From NCBI GenBank assembly GCA_030770535.1, contig JASVEC010000078.1, positions 1-64,000 on the forward strand: a stretch of DNA of 64,000 nt, in the 5' to 3' direction. The translations under genes were made by a program, and so were the position numbers. Below the pieces are notes generated by a model that saw nothing but the letters and a program-made list of their open reading frames with translations, was not told the DNA's origin and did no database searches. This DNA is from Batkoa obscura. Lineage: Eukaryota; Entomophthoromycota; Entomophthoromycetes; Entomophthorales; Batkoaceae. Below are positions 55,865-64,000 of this stretch, piece after piece (position 1 is the first letter of the stretch; each line of letters begins with the position of its first letter).

Positions 55865-58661
55865 ATGCTGAAAGGAAATAGTGATAATGTTAATTTTAAT
55901 GGTCTTAAATCAACACCATTAGATAGTGTATTTAAAAGTAATGTAACTCAAAAACAAATGTATTCGATTTCGAATAATGAAAATAAAGTATTATTTCTAT
56001 TTAAATATAGTGATAAAAATTGAAACTAATATATTATTTGTAGTTAAGAAACCAAGACAAATTAGATTTAAATATTAATGATGATAGCGATGATGAGAAT
56101 CTATTTGATTATGCACAAAAATATAAAACAGAAAAAAGTGAGGTTGTATCCTTAACTCTAAATGATTATATATCAAATCAAATCCCATCTAACAGTTCCG
56201 ATATTAAATCAACCCCTTTGAGTGGGGGATGTTTAAGTGATCTTAGTTCTCTTTTAAAAGAATTGGATCAAATACAATCAGGAGCCCCATTAAGAGCATC
56301 GTCTAGACTATCAATGGTATTATTAGATGATGATGATAAACCTTTAAAAAAGAAAGAACCTGTCCCTAGTAAATTAAACGGGGCTCCTATGACTAAAGAA
56401 CTTAGTAGAGGAAAAACAGTAAGGAGTAAACCACTAATAGATTTATCAAAACCCAGCCAACCAGTAGTAAAACCAATAAAAAAAGTAATTTAATAGTATA
56501 ATTATTTACTAATTTGATTAACATGTAATTTAGAATGAAGAAACCAGTAATTCTACCTTGGATGATATTCAAGCTAAAATTGATTTAGCTAAAACAAACC
56601 TTGAAAATGCTAATATAAAGAAGGTAATATAAATAATAATTTTACCAAATGGGGTTTTAATAGATTTTTTAGATTACGACAAAAGTTTATTTAATGAATG
56701 AGGAAAAATCACGAACTGTTCAACTTACTTCATTATCAACACCTGATTTAATTATACAAGGTTTTATTGAAGCTGGTCTATTGGAAGGACAAAAGGAATG
56801 GTTACTTATTGAAAAAAATGAAGGATTTGGAGTTGAAAGAAGTATGAAAGGATGGGAATCTATTATGGATGTGATTGAAGCATGGGAAGAAGAAAGCAAT
56901 AATGCTTTATTAATTCGTATGAAAGAAAATGAACAGATAACAACTTTAGTACCATTAGAATCTCCAATTAAAGGTGGTTGGGTTCAAGTGGAAGTTAAAA
57001 GAGGTAAATGGGAGAAAAAATATCTCATTTTGAAAAACGGATCACTTTATTTAAGTAAATCAGAATCTGCTGCTTCTTCAGTTTTACTTTGTAGTTTAGA
57101 AAAATTCGATTCTTATTTGTTGACTCGTAAAAGAAACAAACAAGCTACTAATTATCTATTCGCGTTGAAGTCGTTAGCTTCTATCCTTTATTTTGAAAAT
57201 CCAGAAGAGGATTACATCCATTTTATAGCTGTAGATTCAAAAGAAAGTCTAGAATCTTGGATATTAGCTTTGAGATATGCTAGATCATGGTATTTACTCA
57301 ATCAATTTCTTATAAAACCATCCCCATTTTCACCCTTCTTAAATGAAAATATACTAGATAGAAATAATTCAATTTTTGGGATTGAGCTTGATAAAGGTCA
57401 ATTTTCAGATTTAGGTATTGTGAAAAAATCGAAAGCATCCGGTAAAAGTGATTACCTGACAAGTGATACAGCGGGTGGTATAGCTAAGAGACTTTTCCGC
57501 TTAGTATTAACTGGTGACCAAGGCAAAACTGATATCGATAAAGTGATAGGAGCAAAAGAACTACCAAATGTGTTTGTAGAAGGTTCTTTACTTTCTAATC
57601 CTAGAACTAAAAAAGAGCCAGAAGAAGATAAAGATGTAGAAGATGAAAGGGAAGTATTTAGAGAGGGTTCTCTTTTATCAAACAAAGCTTCCGTCTCTGG
57701 TAAAAACAATCAAGGTGGAACACTTCTCAATGGTGTAAATAATGCTCAAGCTTTAAATAGATCTTTTAAACCTCAGCCTATATCTACCAATACAAATAAA
57801 GATGGCCCACTTCTTAAAGTTAATGCGAAAGACAATGGTTTATTTCAAAATGGTTCATTATTAAATAAACCAACATCTCCAATAAGTCCAAATAACCTTA
57901 CTCGAAAAGGTACATTACTCAATAGACAAGCTTTTGGTGGTCATAACAATAATAAAGAAAAGGCTACACCAAGCCTAATGAGTCGAAGTATTTCGAATCC
58001 ACCATCCAACCATAGTGATACACCTGTAACATTAAGTCCATTGAGTGAATCATCGGATTCAAATAATCTTTTACTTGAAGGAATATCAGATGTAAAAAAA
58101 CAATCAACTGGACCATTAATAAATTGTAATGATAAAAAGTCAAATTCTCTTCCTGAAAACCAAGGTGGATTATTAGCACAACATTATGAAAATAAAATTG
58201 CTCCAAAGAAAGGGTATGCTCAATATAATAAAGGTTCTCTTATGGACCAACATTTCAATCCTACAAATTCATCCATTCAACCTAATATTAGACCCACTGG
58301 TTATTTAAATAGTCAAAGATCACCTACTGATGATAATATTACAAATAATTCAAATCAATCTAGAATAGGACGTACACAAAGTCATCGTAATCGAGAATAT
58401 CCACAAAGCAAACCTAATGAAAAAGAAAAAGGGATTGAATTTGCCCAAGGTACTTTATTATCTCGAGCAAAAACAATAAGTAAACCTAAAGAAAAATTAC
58501 AATTTGAACCACAAGTTGGAAAAACACTTATTCAAGGAGCAGGATTCAAGAAAACTACAGTTACCCAAGGACCTTTACTTAAACTAGATTTATCCCGTGA
58601 ACAAGATCATTCTCAACAAATTCGCAAGAAAAAGATGGAACCTTTAATATCTTTTAAATAA
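55865..58661 (+). CDS. RA-PH scaffold protein (MRL-like) with G-x-L-L repeats
   Basis: Four exons (55865-55987, 56044-56484, 56534-56623, 56673-58661) give 880 residues. Residues 1-190 are disordered and Ser/Asp-rich. A short coiled region (TLDDIQAKIDLAKTNLENAN) precedes a Ras-association-like domain (about 218-305, TTKVYLMNEEKSRTVQLTS and LLIEKNEGFGVERSMKGWE). A PH domain (about 317-420) follows, with GGWVQVEVKRGKWEKKYLIL and a closing helix ending ESWILALRYARSWYLL. This RA-then-PH order is that of the MRL (RIAM/lamellipodin) and Grb7 proteins, which join Ras-type GTPases to membranes and actin. The last 370 residues are disordered and carry about eleven short motifs of the form G-[STPG]-L-[LIM], at about 520, 549, 566, 595, 612, 630, 697, 716, 738, 810 and 850. 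It probably acts under the membrane in polar growth; this is inference. Confidence 0.85.
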
Positions 58662-58791
58662 CTAACTAATGATTAATATTAACTAATAAATTTCAAATAA
58701 ACATTTTACTAATTTAACAATTAGTAAGTAAATCAAAATTTATGAATTTTCATATTTTAATAAAAGTATTGGGGTTGATTACTATCCTTAT

Positions 58792-60744
58792 TTAAAAATT
58801 CTGAAAGGCTGTAGGATCATGAGAAGATATTGAATAAAACCAATCAAAGTAAGATATCGAAAATACTTCCCAAACGCCAGAGCGAGTAGTTTCACTTTGA
58901 TAACCAGAAGTGGGATTATATCTCATAGTACCAAAATCACTTGTTAACGGTACCAATTGGGGTGAAGGATGGGGGGTACCATGTGTACCATAAATTTGTG
59001 TACTTTGTGCATTTAAATTTTGTTCATAAGTTAGAGTAGTAATCAAAGTTTCTAACATTTCTAGATAGATTTTGGACATTAACCATACATCTGAAAAGTG
59101 ATCTAATGCTTTAATACATCGATCTAAATGCTCTTTAGATTGATAGATTTGAGGTGATTCTGGCTCAAGATATACAACATTGGCATGAATTGTAGCTGCA
59201 TTGAATATAAAAAATGGGCAATATGGATCTGATATATCACTTAATCGATGCCAGGCATCTCTAACTAAGCCCCCTATTTCATTAGCTGCAACTATACATC
59301 GACTTTTTGATAATAGAACCATTTCATGACCGTTCCTATCATTTTGAGCGTAAGATAAATTACCTCTATGTAATGCTATCAGTGTCCCATGATACATAGC
59401 AAACATACAGGAAACTGCCAAAAATATATCACCGAGGCTTTCTGTAGAAGCATTGGTTTCTGAAGCATTAAAGTTAATGAAATGCTGAGGATGGTGAAAT
59501 CTAGTTGGAAGTCTACTAGCCCAATCTGTTAACTTGTTATCAAGATGAATTAGTTCGCGATAATCCACATCATAGGACATACCTCTTGCAGCTCTATGCA
59601 TTAGGTAACGTGTTACTAAGCCACTTAAGTTAATTAATGTAATAAAATGAGAAGAAAGATTGCAAAAGACAGAACTTGAACCAGATAAATCATTTCCAAA
59701 ATTAGTAAGTTCTTCAATGGAAGTGGGTGGAAGTTTCGATATTACGGTAAATCGAGGATCCCATCTAGCATCCTCACTTGGAAGCTGGACCAAACAATCT
59801 CTTTCATCTATATAAAGGGATCTACCCACTAAAGAAGAAGCAAACCTATCTGCTATAAAACATCCCCACCAAGTCCTTCTTTTACATTCTATAGCAATCC
59901 AATCTTCATCCGATAATCTTGCTATATTATCTTTATGGTGATAACTATCAATTGTATTTAATCCTAATTGTTGTGCTAATCTAATTGCAATTCCTATATA
60001 ATTCCATGACGAAAATCCTTTCATTTTACCATAAGCATATAAACCTAAAAAGATTAAAGCTTGAATTGTATCAAGTGTAGGTTGTGAAAGTAAGGTTTGA
60101 TTTAATAAAGTTAGTAAACGGTTAGCAAATAAATCTCCATTTAAATATCTTGGTTGATTGCTGCTGCATATCTCTGGATGTTTTGAGAATCTAGCACTCA
60201 ATGCAAAAATTCCATTCAATAAAAGGTATGGTTTGTTTTCACTATTCAAACGAGCTAAAAGAGTAGGCTTGTGTATGAAACGAATAGTAGGGTGAGTTAT
60301 TTTGAAAAATAAAGAAATCAGGTCATCAATAACACTTTGACTTGGTAAAGTATAATCAGGCTCACTATCATTTAAAAGATTTAAACCATGATTATAAATA
60401 TTGATGGTGGTTTCTACACTACTTTGTTTAGTATTCAATTCTAAAAATTAAGTATTAAAATAAGATTTAAAAAAATAAACTTTACTTTCTAATGATTCCG
60501 ATATATTTTGATTTCTAAACATTAATTGAGCTTCTAATTGCTTTACTTTTTCTTCTAAACTTTCAGCACTTTTAATCTTGGGTCCTCTCCTTTTAGTACT
60601 CATATCATAGGTACAATTCACCTCTTTTTTATTACATGGCCCACATCGAGGATAATGTCCATCACATTTCATTCGCTTTAGTCGACATCTATCACAGGCT
60701 TGAGTAAGCTTAAATCTTGTCTTTTTTTTATTTTCACTATCCAT
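58792..60744 (-). CDS. Zn2Cys6 transcription factor
   Basis: Two exons (60486-60744, 58792-60440) give 635 residues. The zinc cluster at about residues 17-44 has perfect C-x2-C-x6-C-x6-C-x2-C-x6-C spacing (CDRCRLKRMKC, then CGPCNKKEVNC). A basic linker and a leucine-rich coiled coil (EEKVKQLEAQL) for dimerisation follow. The fungal middle-homology domain begins near LFFKITHPTIRFIHKPTLLARL and includes CKRRTWWGCFIADRFASSLVGR. These middle-domain sequences recall the XlnR/xylanolytic-type group, but target genes cannot be read from sequence. It is convergent with the RA-PH gene, 130 bases away. Confidence 0.94.
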
Positions 60745-61560
60745 TTAGATAAAAGATAAGATTGTGCTTAAACAAGTGTTAATTTAGTATCCCTTAAATT
60801 TTACCCACGAGTATTGATTTATTATAAAATAATTTAATGTTAGTAGCTATAATATTAATAAATTAAAGTACTATAAAGATATAGTTTTTTAAATTTATTA
60901 TTGAATAGTTTTCTAGAAACAATATTTTGAAAAGTAGGCTTTTTGAGAATATGGTACTTTATTGCTTTTACTATCATCAACTACTTTATATTAATATAAG
61001 AATATTTTTTAGCTATTCTTTCACCCTTTATCCAGTATAAAATTAGGAAAAATTATTAATGAAATATTGAGACAGAAAAGATATTCTTTTATTTATTTTT
61101 AGTTAATGAAGTTTATACTCTAATATAATAGAATCCTTTTTTATAAATAAAGCATTCGAAGTATATTTTAATTGTATTTGGTATGCTATTGCTTTTGTTA
61201 CCTTGATTTAAATATTTAAAAAAAAATACATAAGAATACAATGAAAAAACCATGAACAGTATTAATTGTCTCTTCTACTAGAATTATTAATTGATACAGC
61301 TGGTATAACTAACTCTATTACGACCTATTTAACTGTTTATTTAAGAATAATAGCATCCCAGAATCTATAGATAGCAGGTAAAAAAATGATCCAAATAAAA
61401 AAGTGGCTCTAAAAACTGCCGCAAATTAAGCCCCAATAGAATTGCAGCAGTTGTAAACAGAAATTGTTCATAAACACAGCATAGTTACTTTAAATTTTCA
61501 TGGAACAAAAAAGGATTATTTCAAGTCAAATTGAACAATAATTATTTTTTGTCTTGAAAA
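60745..61560. other. Divergent promoter region
   Basis: About 815 bases between the starts of the Zn2Cys6 regulator and MID1. AT-rich, with no defined site that I can support. Confidence 0.5.
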
Positions 61561-63168
61561 ATGTTGCTTCACTATTGTATATTTTTGTTTTTTGATTTCA
61601 TTCTAAGTTTGAAGGACAGTGTAAAATTATCGGATGGTGCTACAAGTCAGGATATAATTACTGGACGTCAGGTAAAATATTTTCATTATGATTTGAAAGC
61701 AAACTCCGATGTGTTATATATTACTCTAAATATGTGCGACTTATCAAATGGTAATAGCGCCCTCGATTTATACTATACTATAAAAGATGAGCCTGATAAT
61801 GTCTTAGATGGTTGGAATAGAATTGGGATACATAAAACTATTTCTACTTATGACTCTACATTCATCCATTTTAGCAAAAGCGCTCTAGAGGACTATCTAT
61901 TTGGAATAAGAAGGGATAATATAACAATTGAAAATCAAAACAGCAAGAAAGTGTATTTTGCAGTAAAATTGAACGATCCGGATCAAAGTAAAATTGACTT
62001 TGAAGTCACTTTATCGACTAGAGAATATATTAACAATGTAGATAATACAATCGTGGGATTATTTTCAGACTCAGATCATAATAGTGCTTCAGTAATCATC
62101 AACAATAAGCATATAAAGCATCTCAGTAGAGAGGATGATATTTACAATATGTATTACTTCAAATTTGAGCCAAGTAGAAGGTTAAACACAATGTGCTATT
62201 TAAATTATAAAAAGCGTAGTATAGTGCTTTCAGGGGATAAAGGGAAGCTGCTACAAAATATTAAAGTGGCAGAAACAACAGATCAAATAGACGATGTAGA
62301 AACAATTTACGGGGCTTATTTTTCAAAACTAGAAGAAAACACAGAATATGTTACTTATTTTGTCAATAATAGAAATAAGCACACTTATCCGCCTATATAT
62401 TTTCAAACTAAGAAAAAAAGTCAACAGTGCTATCTTGCAACTAATTTTAAATTTTGCGACGAGATTTCCTATTCGGTTCCAGTGCCCGATGTAGAAGATG
62501 GCAAAAGTTCACAAGAAAGTTATATTGAAGAGCGTATTCGAATTAATAAAGCAGTACAAATTTATGATAAAAAAGCTGAAGACATATATAGCAATTTCAC
62601 TGATTTAATTAATCAATATAACTGCGATAACAATAGAAAGAGATATTCTCCAGTTAGAGGTTGTGATGATTGTAAACGCGCATATAAAAATTGGATATGT
62701 GGTATAACTATTCCTAGGTGTACTGATAGTGTGTTTGACTCTAAATCTGTAATCCGAAGGAATAAACAAGATAAAATAAAGTCTTTTGTATACGATGAAC
62801 TAGGCATCAATGAGTTTAATGAACTGAAACCTTGTCCTGAGCTATGTCACCATGTAATACAATCCTGTCCAGCTTCATTTAAATTCACCTGTCCTAAGGC
62901 TTCAACTACATTAGAAAGTAGTTATTTCAAAGGAACTGGTGATGAAGGTAGTGTATTTAAACAGATCGGAGACCATATTACCGATTTCTACTCATCACAT
63001 TTTTCAAACGAAACTACAATTCCCAATCTTTACCAAAACCCTAAATGTAATATACTAGTAGGGGACTTAAACGAACTCTACCTTAATCCACATATTAGCA
63101 GTGGTCAGCTTTATCATTTTGATTTTATCAACCTCATTATCCTACTGCTTGTTTTGTCTTTTGTATAA
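61561..63168 (+). CDS. MID1: Mid1-type calcium channel regulatory subunit
   Basis: A single-exon gene of 535 codons. Mid1 pairs with the Cch1 channel at the plasma membrane and is needed for calcium entry under stress or mating signals. Residues 1-17 are a signal peptide (LLHYCIFLFFDFILSL). The extracellular middle has the Mid1 N-glycosylated beta domains (VLYITLNMCDLSNG). The signature Cys-rich region lies at about 369-450: CDDCKRAYKNWIC, ITIPRC, then CPELCHHVIQSCPASFKFTCP. The protein ends in a hydrophobic run (LYHFDFINLIILLLVLSFV) with no cytosolic tail, so it may be GPI-anchored or simply membrane-held. Length is close to the family norm, and there are no breaks. Confidence 0.92.
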   Translation: MLLHYCIFLFFDFILSLKDSVKLSDGATSQDIITGRQVKYFHYDLKANSDVLYITLNMCDLSNGNSALDLYYTIKDEPDNVLDGWNRIGIHKTISTYDSTFIHFSKSALEDYLFGIRRDNITIENQNSKKVYFAVKLNDPDQSKIDFEVTLSTREYINNVDNTIVGLFSDSDHNSASVIINNKHIKHLSREDDIYNMYYFKFEPSRRLNTMCYLNYKKRSIVLSGDKGKLLQNIKVAETTDQIDDVETIYGAYFSKLEENTEYVTYFVNNRNKHTYPPIYFQTKKKSQQCYLATNFKFCDEISYSVPVPDVEDGKSSQESYIEERIRINKAVQIYDKKAEDIYSNFTDLINQYNCDNNRKRYSPVRGCDDCKRAYKNWICGITIPRCTDSVFDSKSVIRRNKQDKIKSFVYDELGINEFNELKPCPELCHHVIQSCPASFKFTCPKASTTLESSYFKGTGDEGSVFKQIGDHITDFYSSHFSNETTIPNLYQNPKCNILVGDLNELYLNPHISSGQLYHFDFINLIILLLVLSFV

Positions 63169-63774
63169 AAAGCGTATTTTTTCTTTAAGTATTCTATTTG
63201 AGTCTTTAATTGTGATATAAATTTTGATTAATTAAACAAACATATGAGAAAAAGAAAATCAACACAAGTTTTTCAAGTAGCTTAATACAAAATAATCTAA
63301 TGTGTTTATTAAAATCCAATGAAGAGGATCAAGCTTTTATATTTAATATATCTAATGTTAATTACTTTATGAAATCGAATATAAAAAATTAATTTTAAAT
63401 ACGCCAAAAGAACAAAAAGCTTCTTAAAAGCTTTAAATAAATTTTATTATATAGAAAATAATAATAAAATAACAACAAACAATAAAGCTAGTTCTATATA
63501 ATTTGTAATGCTTTAACAAGTTGATGAAACTATTCAAATATCTACAAAAAAGTACTATTTTTTTACTATTTTTTATTATTTTTATTATTTGGTTTTGGAA
63601 TCTGTTTTTATTTAATTTATTTAGTAAATAAAACTTGATAATTTAAAACGTGAAGTTGAACTGTTTTAAGTTAAAAATATCAATAAACATTTGAGAACTC
63701 AATATCAAAAATAAATCTATAATTAAACATAACTTTTATAACTTTTTTATTTTGAATAACAATTTATCATTGAT
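63169..63774. other. Spacer after MID1
   Basis: About 600 AT-rich bases, with no gene or repeat recognised. Confidence 0.5.
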
Positions 63775-64000
63775 ATGCAATTCGATTCGTTGTTACATTT
63801 AATCTTCATTATTAATTTTAATAGTATCTCTTCAATCCCAGTCACGCGTAAAGAAGTCATTAAGGATGAAAATTTAATGGGGAATTTTATTGGTAATTCC
63901 ATACCAGTCAATGATAGTCCGGCCACGTCGGATGGTTTTATGCCTCCTTTCTTTACTCAAAAAGATAAACTAACTAAACAACAAGAAGCTGACCCTAACC
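63775..64000 (+). CDS. Start of a secreted protein, cut by the window end
   Basis: The first 75 codons of an open frame that runs off the window. The start MQFDSLLHLIFIINFNSISS is a likely signal peptide, and the region after it is polar with PVTRKEV and FMPPFFTQKD. A Lys/Arg site soon after the signal suggests possible processing. Product not recognisable from this part. Confidence 0.55.
   Translation, partial: MQFDSLLHLIFIINFNSISSIPVTRKEVIKDENLMGNFIGNSIPVNDSPATSDGFMPPFFTQKDKLTKQQEADPN

Noticed and set aside
1-64000. CRISPR array, prophage, secondary-metabolite cluster or telomere repeat
   Set aside because: No regularly spaced repeats, no phage genes, no synthase genes and no TTAGGG-type arrays were found; the window is ordinary eukaryotic chromosome.

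Overview
The window is nuclear DNA of a very AT-rich fungus. By eye roughly a quarter of the bases are G or C; I did not compute it. Genes are cut by many short GT-AG introns, mostly 43-80 bases, often starting GTAAGT. The gene set is fungal: a CYR1-type adenylate cyclase (RA, leucine-rich repeats, PP2C-like, cyclase), a Zn2Cys6 regulator, a Mid1 calcium-channel subunit, an OPT oligopeptide transporter and homeobox genes of the fungal KPN/WFQNRRAK type. The fungus keeps respiratory complex I, a site-2 protease, an ER-type UDP-glucosyltransferase and an MRL-like RA-PH protein. This makes a non-Dikarya, zygomycete-grade fungus my best guess, but that is inference and the species is not identified.

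Layout. 1-4.1 kb: an orphan single-exon gene and a UDP-glucosyltransferase. 5.9-12.8 kb: a SAP30BP/HCNGP-like protein, the OPT transporter and, convergent with it, the biotin subunit of methylcrotonyl-CoA carboxylase. 13-16 kb: tRNA-Lys followed by a repeat nest (MITEs and a solo LTR). 16.3-20.6 kb: a secreted calcineurin-like phosphatase, an unknown membrane protein and a LOG-type phosphoribohydrolase. 21.6-26.9 kb: adenylate cyclase. 27-34.7 kb: a gene-poor, repeat-rich segment with three homeobox loci (one with an apparent frameshift), four MITE insertions, a solo LTR with target-site duplication and a faint transposase relic. 34.8-48.9 kb: a dense housekeeping block with S2P, TIM17 and TIM50 head to head, a Ctr copper transporter, CSN3, a metaxin, an unknown protein, ubiquilin and the 30-kDa complex I subunit. 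50.3-53.3 kb: an arrestin-fold protein and a tail-to-tail FKBP pair. 55.9-64 kb: an RA-PH scaffold protein, the Zn2Cys6 regulator, Mid1 and the start of a secreted protein.

How they fit together. Several genes act in mitochondria: import (TIM17, TIM50, a metaxin of the outer-membrane SAM type), respiration (NDUFS3), leucine breakdown (MCC alpha) and probably one FKBP. A second group is Ras/cAMP and membrane signalling (adenylate cyclase, RA-PH protein, arrestin, Mid1). No single gene-cluster system is evident. The most informative novelties are a 182-base stretch that is identical between two inverted FKBP genes (a gene-conversion tract), a TA-flanked ~105-bp MITE family with nested and inverted copies, an array of G-x-L-L motifs in the RA-PH protein, and a homeobox cluster embedded in repeats. 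Three loci (homeobox at 27.4 kb, S2P, possibly the glucosyltransferase) show an apparent one-base loss next to an A run. This could be decay or consensus error.
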